DNA from: an uncultured Lachnospiraceae bacterium
GTDB taxonomy: Bacteria > Bacillota > Clostridia > Lachnospirales > Lachnospiraceae
Direction: 5' to 3'
Assembly (NCBI GenBank): GCA_910579865.1
Contig: CAJTXA010000029.1
Location: 1-34,862, forward strand
Length of the DNA stretch: 34,862 nt
The notes beneath the pieces were generated by a model. That model did no database searches. It was not told the DNA's origin and worked only from the letters and a program-made list of their open reading frames with translations. The position numbers and the translations under genes were made by a program. This document shows positions 1-8,541 of this stretch, in pieces (the stretch's first letter is position 1; each line of letters starts with the position of its first letter).

Positions 1-406
1 TTTGTTTTGATTCTCAAATTGAATTTTCAAGGTTGGTTTTTTATACTGTTCAATTATCAAGGTTCGATTTGCTGTCTAAGTGATAGCTTGTTTATTCTAT
101 CATACTATTTATCATTTGTCAACATTTTTTTAATTATTTCTTTTATTTGAATTTTTCTTAACTTTTATTGTTTTACAACGAGATAAATAATATCACAAAT
201 TGCAAAATTTGTCAACTACTAATTTCTATAATTTTTCTATATATTACTTATGCCATACTATTTATACTGCTTCCTATCTAAAATATGATCACTTCTTTCT
301 ACAAATCACTTTTAACCATTCTATCACAAAAAAATTTAACTCTACAACTTTCCTATCTTTGCATATACTAAATAAAATACTCTAAAAAACGAAGAGGAAT
401 GTAAAA
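1..406. other. AT-rich intergenic region with two short imperfect repeats
   Basis: No credible gene. The element TCAAGGTT occurs twice with a 30-nt period (about 27-34 and 57-64), each time preceded by a TTGAATT- or TTCAATT-like run. The same octamer recurs in the terminator loop near the right end (34830-34837). The remainder is strongly AT-rich; an open frame at 200-385 has low-complexity composition and no ribosome binding site. The stretch ends with GAGGAATG about 9 nt before the start codon at 407, which serves as the ribosome binding site of the next gene. Confidence 0.4.
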
Positions 407-976
407 ATGGTAAATTCCTTTCATACATTTAGTAATGTTACTTCAACCTATCTTCAAACTTATCACTCTATTCTAAATAACATGATTCAATCCATAACAA
501 AAGTTGATCTAAGTGATAGTATTTCCTATAATTTTATTCTTCAAATACTTCCTCATTGCCAAGCTGCCATTCAGATGTCAGAAAACCTTCTTCATTATAC
601 TACGAATATTCCACTGCAAAATATCGCTTTAAATATAATCCAAACACAAACTAAAAGTATTGAACATATGTTTCAGATCCAAACACAATGTCAATCCCTT
701 TCCAACTCCAAACAAGATTTATCTTTATTTCAGCGAAAAACAAAACAAATTATGCATATTATGTTCTTTGAAATGGAAAATGCCCCTACTACCAATCAGA
801 TTAATTCTAACTTTATTTACGAAATACTTCCACATTATGAAGGTGCTATTAAAATGTCAGAAAATGCACTTCAATATAAAATCTATCCTGACTTAAAGTC
901 AGCTTTAGAAACTAGTCGTATTTTACAGGAAAAAGAAGTTCTTCAAATACAATATCTGTTACAATGTATCGAATAA
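407..976 (+). CDS. DUF305-like protein with two repeat units
   Basis: A 189-residue protein made of two homologous helical units. Unit 1 (about residues 35-95) contains ILPHCQAAIQMSENLLHY, and unit 2 (about 130-189) contains ILPHYEGAIKMSENALQY. Each continues into a helix with a Q..EI/SI..M-like ending. This resembles the DUF305 ferritin-like four-helix family, whose usual signature is a PHHxxAIxMA block. Here the second His of the HH pair is Cys in one copy and Tyr in the other, so any metal binding is doubtful. There is no signal peptide, so it is probably cytoplasmic. It stands alone between the AT-rich left end and a terminator shared with the opposite gene. The family is fairly certain; the function is unknown. 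Confidence 0.7.
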   Translation: MVNSFHTFSNVTSTYLQTYHSILNNMIQSITKVDLSDSISYNFILQILPHCQAAIQMSENLLHYTTNIPLQNIALNIIQTQTKSIEHMFQIQTQCQSLSNSKQDLSLFQRKTKQIMHIMFFEMENAPTTNQINSNFIYEILPHYEGAIKMSENALQYKIYPDLKSALETSRILQEKEVLQIQYLLQCIE

Positions 977-978
977 AA

Positions 979-1016
979 AACGGACAGCATTTATTTCTCT
1001 GCTGTCCGCTTTTCTT
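979..1016. terminator. Bidirectional terminator between DUF305-like and CarD-like genes
   Basis: A perfect 9-bp stem CGGACAGCA / TGCTGTCCG (981-989 and 1000-1008) is flanked by an A-run on the left and a T-run on the right. It can therefore end transcripts from both convergent genes; the CarD-like stop codon lies inside it. Confidence 0.85.
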
Positions 1017-1521
1017 TTTCGATATATTCTATGATATAGTTTTCTACTTTTCCCCGTTCAATCGCAAGTACAACTGCTAATTCTCCATAAAGTTGTTCTT
1101 CTGCTAACCTAAGATATTTCATATCTACTGCTGTTACCTTTTTTCCATTTTCTAACCGTAGCTTCTTTCTTAAATAAAGGGTTTTAATAATCTTTACTAA
1201 TTCTTCACAATCACACGTCTGCAAAGCTGCTCGATATACCTGTTCTCTCTCTTTTTCATTCGGAACCCACAGTTCTTCAATCTCTGGTATTTTCCTTATT
1301 AAAGCTTTCACTTCTGTCTCACTAAGCAAAAGACGCATCAGAATTTTCTGATTATCGATTGGTATATATAGCCGACTCCCACAATTATAAACTTGTGATA
1401 ATACATAATAAATTCGTTCCTCTCCCATCCCTGTAAGATCCATTGTTGCAATCTCATCAATCTGGCATACCCCATGACTACCACACAGAACATAAGTTCC
1501 TTTTTCAAATACACTTGCCAT
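991..1521 (-). CDS. CarD-family (CdnL/TRCF-RID) transcription factor
   Basis: A 176-residue protein. The N-terminal 60 residues match the RNA polymerase-interaction domain shared by CarD/CdnL and Mfd: FEKGTYVLCGSHGVCQI, then a YYVL strand and LYIPID. The remainder (about 70-170) is helical and basic, like the DNA-binding C-terminal domain (a KIIKTLYLRKK segment is typical). Family members bind the polymerase beta subunit and stabilise open complexes, often at rRNA promoters. The gene is monocistronic. A plausible promoter lies upstream on the minus strand (TTTACT, 17 nt, TATGAT), and the start is preceded by AGGAAAGGCAG. Confidence 0.85.
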   Translation of the reverse strand: MASVFEKGTYVLCGSHGVCQIDEIATMDLTGMGEERIYYVLSQVYNCGSRLYIPIDNQKILMRLLLSETEVKALIRKIPEIEELWVPNEKEREQVYRAALQTCDCEELVKIIKTLYLRKKLRLENGKKVTAVDMKYLRLAEEQLYGELAVVLAIERGKVENYIIEYIEKEKRTAEK

Positions 1522-1665
1522 AGTGAAAACCTGCCTTTCCTTAATAATAATTTTATTTTATCATACAAATTCTAATTATAACAGTAAATATCTGTAAAAT
1601 TCAAAATTTTGTTATTATTGTAGAAAGACAGTTTCTTTTCTTTTGTGCAAAATCACAATAATCAC

Positions 1666-1863
1666 TTACCACTCTTCGGGAATAATTACGGCTGCAACCA
1701 AATAGGCAACCATCACTGTTCCTGCACTTGCCACTCCAGCAAGCACTGCTAAAAGTCGTACTACTGTTGGATCTAAATTAAAATATTCTGCTACACCTGC
1801 ACATACTCCACATACCATACGATTGTTTTTCGAACGTACTAATTTTTTATATTCATTACTCAT
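1666..1863 (-). CDS. PspC-domain small membrane protein
   Basis: A 65-residue protein that is essentially one PspC domain: a basic N-terminus (KKLVRSKNNR), the diagnostic MVCGVCAGVAEYFNLDPTVV block, one hydrophobic transmembrane helix (about residues 36-60) and a short tail IIPEEW. PspC proteins act in envelope-stress sensing. It is the last gene of the padR operon, 32 nt after the DUF4097 gene, and has a good upstream GGAAAG site. The length is normal for the stand-alone Firmicute form. Confidence 0.9.
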   Translation of the reverse strand: MSNEYKKLVRSKNNRMVCGVCAGVAEYFNLDPTVVRLLAVLAGVASAGTVMVAYLVAAVIIPEEW

Positions 1864-1895
1864 TTTCTTTTCCTCACTTTCCTATATTAAATTAT

Positions 1896-2837
1896 TTATT
1901 CAAAATAAATATCAATATTTCCTAACCCACAGTTTATCTGGAAATCACTAGAAACATGATTATTGATTTCATAATCTGAATGAAATCCAGTATGATAATA
2001 AGTCCCGATATTTAAATTTCCTGTAGAAGATACCTTATAATTATGATCGGATTCCTTTCCAGTTAAATATAACATTAATCCTCCCATTCCACACTCTACA
2101 TCCAAATCTCCTGTAATAGTTCCATTCATAATCTCAGCAACTCCCAAACCAATCTCAATTTCTGCATCCTTTGTTTGAAGTTCATTTAACATAAAAGAAC
2201 CACTCCCAACTTCTACATCAAACTTATCTGCTATTATTGTTTCCCCTTCTACATAGCCTGCTCCAACTTCTACCTCTACCTTATCTGCATGTAATACCTC
2301 AAAAGAAAGAGAACCTGCTCCAATTGAAATATCTACTTCCTTTCCTACCCAATCATCTGGAATATAAAGTATACACTCTCCTGAAAATTCTCCTTTTTTG
2401 GAAGAAATTTTAAGAGTATTTTCTTTTACTTCATAAAAATCTTGCTTATCAAAACATTCTATATAAAAAGAATCACCTTCTATAAAATGAATATAAAAGT
2501 GGCTGTTCCAATCAATACTCAACTTCTGAATCTCATCCTTTTTTGCAAGTTCTATTAAATCGTTTTCATATTCCCACCATTCCGTATCAGTAACTTCATA
2601 CTGCGAAAAATCCCATTCCCCTTCTTCTACTACCCATGCATCTGCTACCTGTGTTGCAACTCTATGATACCTATCTGAATAAAACAAATGAGCTCCAGCT
2701 ATACTTAATTCTCCATTTTCTGCCATTGCTTGTACCTGACGTATTCCTCCATTTGCTGCGCCAATACTTAAAAGAATTCCTCCAGCAAGCAACATTCCAG
2801 CAGATACAATAAAACCTGTTTTTCCAAAAAAATTCAT
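1896..2837 (-). CDS. DUF4097-family beta-repeat envelope protein
   Basis: A 313-residue protein with an N-terminal hydrophobic helix (about residues 8-28), acting as signal anchor or uncleaved signal. The rest is exported and rich in short beta strands with regular VEVEVGAGYVEGE / VEVGSGSF / IEIGLGVAE / VECGMGGL turns. This is the DUF4097 right-handed beta-helix-like repeat, in which gly-rich turns recur about every 18-20 residues. The middle region (about 60-120) is acidic. It starts 3 nt after the DUF1700 gene ends, so the two are translationally linked. Such proteins are recurrent partners of PadR/DUF1700 and PspC modules and are presumed to act at the membrane surface. The exact role is unknown. 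Confidence 0.8.
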   Translation of the reverse strand: MNFFGKTGFIVSAGMLLAGGILLSIGAANGGIRQVQAMAENGELSIAGAHLFYSDRYHRVATQVADAWVVEEGEWDFSQYEVTDTEWWEYENDLIELAKKDEIQKLSIDWNSHFYIHFIEGDSFYIECFDKQDFYEVKENTLKISSKKGEFSGECILYIPDDWVGKEVDISIGAGSLSFEVLHADKVEVEVGAGYVEGETIIADKFDVEVGSGSFMLNELQTKDAEIEIGLGVAEIMNGTITGDLDVECGMGGLMLYLTGKESDHNYKVSSTGNLNIGTYYHTGFHSDYEINNHVSSDFQINCGLGNIDIYFE

Positions 2838-2840
2838 GTC

Positions 2841-3569
2841 CTATACGCTCCTTTCCTTTCTTCTTCTCTGAAAGGCTTTTCGAAATACTTCAACCGTCTT
2901 TCTTACTACTTTTGGTAATATCTTAATCCCAATCTGTATTCCTACTATCACTCCCAATAAACCAATAGATAAAGAAATAAATCCTGATCCAAGTAATACT
3001 AATCCTGCAAATGGTGCAACAAATAACTTTACAATTCCCAGTCCTAAAAGCATAATTCCTGTAAATAACAGTGCAGCTCCTGCTACAACAGATGCAAAAA
3101 TGCCAGCTCCTACTACAATAATTCCACAAAACAAAAGAGATACTATTACTGCTAAAACGGAAAATACTACTGGTCCTCCTATCATACCTGCTACAATAAT
3201 TAAAAGAATTCCAGCAATCCCCACTTTTCTTTCTTTTTTTCGTCTTTCCTCTCTCTCTTTATCTTGATATGCCTGATTCTCTGATCTTGTTACACCTCCA
3301 AAACTATCCACTTGATTTTTTTGTTCTTCAAATTCCTGAAATCCTCTTTCTGTAAATTCTGCTTCCTGCTCGAATCTGCCATTTAATCCATCTCTTACTG
3401 TCTGTGCAACTCTTTGAGGGGTTCCAAAACTTTCTGGAACTTCTGTATCTTCTAAGATACCAGCTTCCTCTAAATAGTCCTCATAATATTGTAGTGCCTC
3501 TTCCTTTTCCTCTTGTTCTACTTCCTGCAAGAGTCCCTGTAATTGCTCTATAAATTCTGTCCTTTTCAT
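2841..3569 (-). CDS. DUF1700-family membrane protein
   Basis: The N-terminus (about residues 1-50) is the DUF1700 signature helix pair: a LxxLLxEVEQEEKEEALQYYEDYLEEAG-like segment followed by SFGTPQRVA. A charged linker follows, then about four to five transmembrane segments (about 118-225) rich in Gly and Ala, and a basic cytoplasmic tail KAFQRRRKERSV. I chose the ATG at 3569, which is preceded by GGGAGAG at good spacing. A TTG two codons earlier overlaps the padR stop. Translational coupling to padR is likely. In Firmicutes these proteins are thought to transmit or buffer an envelope signal together with the DUF4097 partner. Confidence 0.85.
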   Translation of the reverse strand: MKRTEFIEQLQGLLQEVEQEEKEEALQYYEDYLEEAGILEDTEVPESFGTPQRVAQTVRDGLNGRFEQEAEFTERGFQEFEEQKNQVDSFGGVTRSENQAYQDKEREERRKKERKVGIAGILLIIVAGMIGGPVVFSVLAVIVSLLFCGIIVVGAGIFASVVAGAALLFTGIMLLGLGIVKLFVAPFAGLVLLGSGFISLSIGLLGVIVGIQIGIKILPKVVRKTVEVFRKAFQRRRKERSV

Positions 3570-3571
3570 AG

Positions 3572-3889
3572 TCAATACTCTCCCTCAAATATGGCTGTTA
3601 TTTTTCTGGAATATGTGTTCCATTCACCCTTATATAGAGTTAATTGCGCTTTTCCCTGTTCCGTAATTCGATAGTACCTCCGATTTCTGCCAGAACACTC
3701 CCTATCATAGCTTTCTAGACAAGCATCCTTTAAAAGCCTTCTTAGAACTGGATACAAAGTAGATTCTGATAACTCAATTACTTGTCTTACTTCCTGTGTA
3801 ATTTTGTATCCATAGGTTCCTTCTGCATCTCTAGCAACAACTGCAAGAACGATGGCATCCAGCAGAGCAGAGCCTGTATTAAATACCAT
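3572..3889 (-). CDS. PadR-family transcriptional repressor
   Basis: A 105-residue winged-helix regulator of the compact PadR-s2 type. The N-terminal HTH shows LLDAIVLAVVARDAEGTYGYKITQEV, and the wing region reads STLYPVLRRLLKDACLES followed by RRYYRITEQGK, all diagnostic for PadR. The short C-terminus (TLYKGEWNTYSRKITAIFEGEY) supplies the dimerisation helix. It is the first gene of the padR-DUF1700-DUF4097-pspC operon, has a strong AGGAGGCGG site, and its stop is within a few nt of the next start. Autorepression is expected for the family; a dyad in its promoter fits this. Confidence 0.92.
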   Translation of the reverse strand: MVFNTGSALLDAIVLAVVARDAEGTYGYKITQEVRQVIELSESTLYPVLRRLLKDACLESYDRECSGRNRRYYRITEQGKAQLTLYKGEWNTYSRKITAIFEGEY

Positions 3890-3903
3890 TGCCGCCTCCT
3901 GTT

Positions 3904-3937
3904 ATACTTATTTTACAGTATGTCTTATATCTGTCAA
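3904..3937 (-). promoter_or_regulatory. padR operon promoter with possible operator dyad
   Basis: On the minus strand TTGACA (3932-3937) is followed after 16 nt by TAAAAT (3910-3915). A short dyad GTAT/ATAC (3904-3907 and 3918-3921, ten bases apart) brackets the -10. This is a plausible PadR operator, but the assignment as operator is an inference. Confidence 0.55.
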
Positions 3938-3971
3938 CTTAGAATCACAAATTGCACACTATATTGAATTG

Positions 3972-4034
3972 AAATAATATTATATGATATATAATATTGC
4001 TGTTTTTTACATTATATATCGTATAATATTATTT
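3972..4034. repeat. 24-bp AT-rich inverted repeat
   Basis: Arms 3972-3995 and 4011-4034 are complementary over 24 positions with one T-G mismatch, around a 15-nt T-rich spacer (3996-4010). It lies between the padR promoter and the helicase terminator. The arms have no G/C-rich core and no following T-run on the minus strand, so it is not a typical terminator. Confidence 0.7.
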
Positions 4035-4061
4035 GTCAATAGAAATTTGGAAAAAATTTTA

Positions 4062-4090
4062 TTGGCTCACTGTTTTAGACAGTGAGCCAA
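4062..4090 (-). terminator. Terminator downstream of the helicase gene
   Basis: A perfect 12-bp stem TTGGCTCACTGT / ACAGTGAGCCAA (4062-4073 and 4079-4090) with a 5-nt loop. On the minus strand it is followed by AATAAAATTTTTT. It sits 25 nt after the helicase stop codon. Confidence 0.9.
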
Positions 4091-4115
4091 ATTTATCAAG
4101 TCATCAATTATTCTA

Positions 4116-5972
4116 TTATTCTTCAATCCCTTCTTCTATTACAAGTCCAGTTTCTTTTAAAAATCGAGATACTACTACAGGTTTATGATAACGTGTTTGT
4201 ATTGTATAAATATGAAGCCGATCTTTAGCTCGTGTCATTCCTACATAAAACATCCGTCTCTCTTCTTCCATATCCTCTTCTAATACAGCCTTCTGATGAG
4301 GAATCACCCCTTCTATCACATCAATTATAAATACAATTTCATATTCTAATCCCTTAGAACTATGCAACGTTACCATCTCAATCCAATTTTTCTCTTGTAA
4401 AGAATCGGTCTCTTGAACTTGCCTTTCCAGCTCTTCTTTATATGCCGCCATATGCGCAAACCATTCTTCATACGTAAAATAGTCTTCCGCACTTTCCTGT
4501 ATTTCATCAATAAGATGATATAACTCTTGTACAGGAATATGACGGTATTCTGCATACTCTCTAATATATTCATCATAACCAATCCCTTTACGAATATAAG
4601 TAATTGCCGCATAAGGCGACAAATCCCTTAAAAAATCAAGATCCTCTTCTAATTTTCGAATCCGTTCCAACATCCAATGTTTTTCCTGATAAAATGTTTC
4701 TAACCGATCAAAGGAAAAAGAAGCCGTATCTAAACATTCCCGACTAATATAACGTTTTGGGCGATTGATAATCCGCAAAAAATCTCCTCTTTCCCGACTT
4801 CCCATTGCAATCCGTATATAAGTCAAAATATCTTTTGCAATCCAATGCTCAAACATATTCGTCATAACTTCCTTTATATGAAATGGAATCTGATATTCCA
4901 TAAATTGTTCTACTAAAAATCGGGCATCTGTATTGGTTCGAAATAAAACTGCCATATCAGAATACTGTCGTCCTTGTTCCAAATATTTTGTTATTTGTTG
5001 CAAGATCGCTTTACTTTCTTCCTTTGGTGTTGGATAACATTTAAGTTCTATCTTTTCTCCTATAAAACGAGACGCTTGTATTTTCTTTGGAAACCGTTTT
5101 GTATTATAAGAAATCACTTGAGATGCCATATCTACAATATTTTTTACTGAACGATAATTCCAATCTAATAAAATTGTTACTGCTTCTGGATAATCTTTTG
5201 TAAAATTTAACATAATCTCTGGCTTTGAACCACGAAATCGATAAATCGACTGATCATCATCTCCTACAATAAATAGATTATTTTCTGGCTTTGCCAATAA
5301 TCGAATTGTATCATACTGAATCTGATTAATATCTTGAAATTCATCAATTAAAATAAAACGATATTTTTTCTGCCAACCTTTTAAAATATCTTCTCTCTCT
5401 GTTAAAAGCTCATATGTTAGAACCAACATATCATCAAAATCTAATTTTTGACTATATTTTAATTTTTCTTGATATCTCGTATAAATTCGCTGAAAAACTT
5501 CATTCGAACAACTTTTTGCATTGTAATATTTCAGTGTAAGCCGTTCTCCCTTTACCTGACTTATTTCACCAATCATCGATTGCATCAATTCTTTTTCATC
5601 TTCTACTTCTATCTGTTCTTGTTCTACAAGTTCTCTAAGCCATTGTATTTTTTGTTCCTCTGTAATAATATTAGCAGCCGATAAACCATATGCATACTTT
5701 AAAATTTTAAAATATATCGCATGAAATGTTCCAAAAGAAACTGGAGGTCGTTCGGTTCCCATTCGTTTAAAAAATCGTTCCTGCATCTCCTTCGCTGCTG
5801 CCTTTGTAAAAGTAATTACTAGAATCTCAGAAGGTTTTACTTTATATTCCTCAATTAATTGTTTTGTCCTTTGTGTAATTACAGTAGTTTTTCCAGAACC
5901 TGGTCCTGCCAAAACCATACAAGCACCTTCAAAATGACAAATTGCCTGTAGCTGTGCCTTATTAAAACCCAT
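4116..5972 (-). CDS. UvrD/PcrA-type ATP-dependent DNA helicase
   Basis: A 618-residue superfamily 1A helicase translocating 3'-5'. Visible motifs: motif I AGPGSGKT (residues 22-29), Ia ITFTKAAAKEMQ, II LIDEFQDIN, III VGDDDQSIYRFRG, IV/V VTLHSSKGLEYEIVF and VI RRMFYVGMTRAKDRL. Q-motif-like FNKAQLQAI is at the N-terminus. It is shorter than PcrA/UvrD (about 720-750) because the C-terminal RNA-polymerase-binding Tudor region is absent. It therefore resembles the shorter helicase group common in Clostridia rather than the essential PcrA. It lies 82 nt downstream of gltX, in the same direction. The product class is secure; the repair pathway is not. Confidence 0.93.
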   Translation of the reverse strand: MGFNKAQLQAICHFEGACMVLAGPGSGKTTVITQRTKQLIEEYKVKPSEILVITFTKAAAKEMQERFFKRMGTERPPVSFGTFHAIYFKILKYAYGLSAANIITEEQKIQWLRELVEQEQIEVEDEKELMQSMIGEISQVKGERLTLKYYNAKSCSNEVFQRIYTRYQEKLKYSQKLDFDDMLVLTYELLTEREDILKGWQKKYRFILIDEFQDINQIQYDTIRLLAKPENNLFIVGDDDQSIYRFRGSKPEIMLNFTKDYPEAVTILLDWNYRSVKNIVDMASQVISYNTKRFPKKIQASRFIGEKIELKCYPTPKEESKAILQQITKYLEQGRQYSDMAVLFRTNTDARFLVEQFMEYQIPFHIKEVMTNMFEHWIAKDILTYIRIAMGSRERGDFLRIINRPKRYISRECLDTASFSFDRLETFYQEKHWMLERIRKLEEDLDFLRDLSPYAAITYIRKGIGYDEYIREYAEYRHIPVQELYHLIDEIQESAEDYFTYEEWFAHMAAYKEELERQVQETDSLQEKNWIEMVTLHSSKGLEYEIVFIIDVIEGVIPHQKAVLEEDMEEERRMFYVGMTRAKDRLHIYTIQTRYHKPVVVSRFLKETGLVIEEGIEE

Positions 5973-6054
5973 TCTTTTCCTTTCTTAAACTTATCTTTAT
6001 AAAATTTTGCAACATTAAAGCAAAACTATAAAAACCAAAAAATACAGCTTCTTT

Positions 6055-7521
6055 TCAATTTCCTTTTTCTTGTAATTTTTCGATTCCAACTTGAATTCGC
6101 CGCAAAGTTTCTGCCTTACCAAGCAACTCCATAATCTCAGTTGCTCCTCCCGGAGTAGACTGCTTTCCAGAAACAGCTGTTCGAATTGGCCACATCACAT
6201 ACCCATTCTTTACTCCTTTTTCTGTTACATATTTAGATAATGTTGTATAAAGTGCATCATTGCTATAATCTTCTTGTTTTTCTAAAATAGGAAGAACGTC
6301 TTTTAATACCTCCAAAGAAGTCTCTGCATTTGTTTTCATCTTTTTATGTGTATAAAGTGTAATCTCATAAGCAGGTAATTCTTCTAGAAAATCAATCTGA
6401 TCTCGAATATCTGAAAATAGTTCTATTCTAGTCTTTACCAAAGCAGCTACCTTTTTTAAATCAATCTCTTTTGTAATCACTTCTTTTAAATATGGTTCTG
6501 CCATTTGATAAAACCGTTCAAACTCCATCGCCTTTAGGTATTCTCCATTCATCCACTTTAATTTGGTATAGTCAAATACAGAAGGAGATTTATTAATATG
6601 ATGATAGTCAAACACTTGTACCAATTCTTCTAAGGAAAAAATTTCTCGATTCTCAGCTGGGCTCCAACCAAGCAAAGCAACAAAGTTTACAATTGTTTCT
6701 GGCAAAAATCCCTGTGCGATTAGATCTTCATAAGAAGCATGTCCACTACGTTTTGCTAATTTATGGTGATTTTCATCTGTAATCAAAGGACAGTGCACAT
6801 AAACTGGCACCTCCCATCCAAATGCCTGATATAAACGATTATATTTTGGAGAAGATGACAAATATTCATTTCCTCTTACTACATGTGTAATTCTCATTAA
6901 GTGATCATCTACTACATTCGCAAAATTATAAGTTGGAAAACCATCTGACTTTATTAAAATCATATCATCTAATTCTGCATTTTCTACTGTTATCTCTCCA
7001 TACAATTCATCATAAAAGGTAGTGGTTCCTTCAGTTGGATTATTCTGACGAATCACATATGGTTTTTTTTCTGCTAAATTTTTCTCTACTTCCTCTTTAC
7101 TAAGAGAAAGACAATGTTTATCATAAACTGAAATTTCTTTTCCTTCCACAATTTCCGTTTTTAAAGTAGCAAGACGTTCCTTATCACAAAAACAATAGTA
7201 AGCTTCTCCCTTCTCCACTAGCATTTTGGCATACTCTAAATAAATTCCTTTTGCTTGGCGTTCACTTTGTACATAAGGTCCTACGCCTCCATCTTTATCT
7301 GGCCCTTCATCATGGAGCAATCCCGTTTTTTCCATTGTTCGATAAATAATCTCTACCGCACCTTCTACTAATCGTTCTTGATCTGTATCCTCAATACGAA
7401 GTAGAAACTCTCCTTCTTCATGTTTTGCAATTAAATATGCATAAAGAGCTGTTCTTAAATTTCCCACATGCATACGTCCTGTTGGACTTGGTGCAAATCT
7501 TGTTCTAATTTTTTGGCTCAT
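6055..7521 (-). CDS. gltX: Glutamate--tRNA ligase
   Basis: A class I aminoacyl-tRNA synthetase that charges tRNA-Glu, at 488 residues close to the family norm. The HIGH-type motif appears as APSPTGRMHVGN (residues 10-21), the Glu-recognition RIEDTD follows, and the KMSKS-type loop is KLAKRSGH. The C-terminal anticodon-binding helical domain carries WPIRTAVSGKQSTPGGATEIM, typical of GltX. I chose the ATG at 7521 (GAGGGAAAGA directly upstream); an in-frame GTG four codons earlier is possible. No T-box leader signature is visible in the 220 nt upstream. Whether it also charges tRNA-Gln cannot be judged here. Confidence 0.96.
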   Translation of the reverse strand: MSQKIRTRFAPSPTGRMHVGNLRTALYAYLIAKHEEGEFLLRIEDTDQERLVEGAVEIIYRTMEKTGLLHDEGPDKDGGVGPYVQSERQAKGIYLEYAKMLVEKGEAYYCFCDKERLATLKTEIVEGKEISVYDKHCLSLSKEEVEKNLAEKKPYVIRQNNPTEGTTTFYDELYGEITVENAELDDMILIKSDGFPTYNFANVVDDHLMRITHVVRGNEYLSSSPKYNRLYQAFGWEVPVYVHCPLITDENHHKLAKRSGHASYEDLIAQGFLPETIVNFVALLGWSPAENREIFSLEELVQVFDYHHINKSPSVFDYTKLKWMNGEYLKAMEFERFYQMAEPYLKEVITKEIDLKKVAALVKTRIELFSDIRDQIDFLEELPAYEITLYTHKKMKTNAETSLEVLKDVLPILEKQEDYSNDALYTTLSKYVTEKGVKNGYVMWPIRTAVSGKQSTPGGATEIMELLGKAETLRRIQVGIEKLQEKGN

Positions 7522-7742
7522 TCTTTCCCTCACTTTCCTTATTTCAGTTCTTTCGATTCATTATAGATCAGCTTATTTTTTTTAGCAACTAATTCCCAAA
7601 CTATTTTCTTTTATCTCCTTTCCTATTTTTAAACTGGCATGGTATTTTTTTTTTAAATTGGCTATTTCTATCTATCCACTTTCTTTTATAATAATAAAAA
7701 ATATTCACCAAAAATACAAAAAAATAAAAGTGGAGGATTCTT

Positions 7743-8537
7743 ATGGAAAAAATACAGAAAAAAAACAATCGGCTTCTAATTGGTATTGCAATTTTAATAC
7801 TTGGTGTTATTACAAGTATTCTAACCTACCATCATGCAACTTCGGAAAGTGCATCAAATAGTGCTAAAATGTTTTATGCCCTTAGTTTACTTATTGCAAC
7901 ATTTGGCATTATCACAACAACATCTGGTATCCACTCTTTGTCAACCTCAAAAAATGCAAGGAAATTAGATACTAAAACCTTAGCACAAGCTGCTTTATGT
8001 GCTTCTCTTTGTTATATTGGATTTACATTTTTTAAAATTGATATTCCAGTTGGTCCTGAAAAAACAGCAATTCACTTTGGAAATATCTTCTGTGTACTAG
8101 CGGCTCTTCTTATTGGCGGTTTCTGGGGTGGTATGGCAGGAGCCGTTGGTATGACAATCGCTGATCTCACTACTGCTTATGTTACCAGTGCTCCAAAAAC
8201 TTTTGTTCTAAAACTATTAATTGGTCTTATTGTTGGTTTGGTTGCTCATAAAATCTGCAAACTAAGTGATGACCATAATAAAAAATATGTTACGATTACT
8301 ACAATAGGTGCTTCAGCAGCAGGAATGTTATTTAATATTATTGCCGATCCACTTGTTAGTTATTTCTATAAAACATACCTGCTTGGCATCCCACAAGACA
8401 TCACAAAAGTATTAGCTAAAGTTGGTGCCCTTACTACTGCAATCAATGCTATTACAACTGTTCTAATCGCTTCTATCCTCTACCTTGCACTACGTTCTGC
8501 ACTAAAAAAAGCTGATCTTTTTGTTCATCTCAGTTAA
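7743..8537 (+). CDS. ECF transporter S component (substrate-binding membrane subunit)
   Basis: A 264-residue membrane protein. Residues 1-75 hold two predicted transmembrane helices (LLIGIAILILGVITSIL and MFYALSLLIATFGIITT) that form an N-terminal extension. From about residue 85 it follows the ECF S-fold: LAQAALCASLCYIGFTF, then DIPVGPEKTAIHFGNIFCVLAALLIGG, WGGMAGAVGMTIADL, and further helices. The PVG...HFGN...GG(F)WGGM pattern is typical of vitamin-uptake S components. The substrate cannot be read from sequence. No EcfA or EcfT gene is nearby, so it presumably shares a common energising module. RBS GTGGAGGA lies at good distance. No riboswitch is recognisable upstream. Confidence 0.82.
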   Translation: MEKIQKKNNRLLIGIAILILGVITSILTYHHATSESASNSAKMFYALSLLIATFGIITTTSGIHSLSTSKNARKLDTKTLAQAALCASLCYIGFTFFKIDIPVGPEKTAIHFGNIFCVLAALLIGGFWGGMAGAVGMTIADLTTAYVTSAPKTFVLKLLIGLIVGLVAHKICKLSDDHNKKYVTITTIGASAAGMLFNIIADPLVSYFYKTYLLGIPQDITKVLAKVGALTTAINAITTVLIASILYLALRSALKKADLFVHLS

Positions 8538-8541
8538 TCGT

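Noticed and set aside
200..385. Open frame of 61 codons at the left end
   Set aside because: AT-driven low-complexity composition, no ribosome binding site, no family pattern.
3972..4034. AT-rich inverted repeat as a rho-independent terminator
   Set aside because: No GC core and no T-run; a much better terminator for the helicase lies at 4062-4090.
7534..7742. T-box or riboswitch upstream of gltX or the ECF S gene
   Set aside because: No T-box consensus, specifier stem or recognisable riboswitch core is seen; the region is simple AT-rich spacer.
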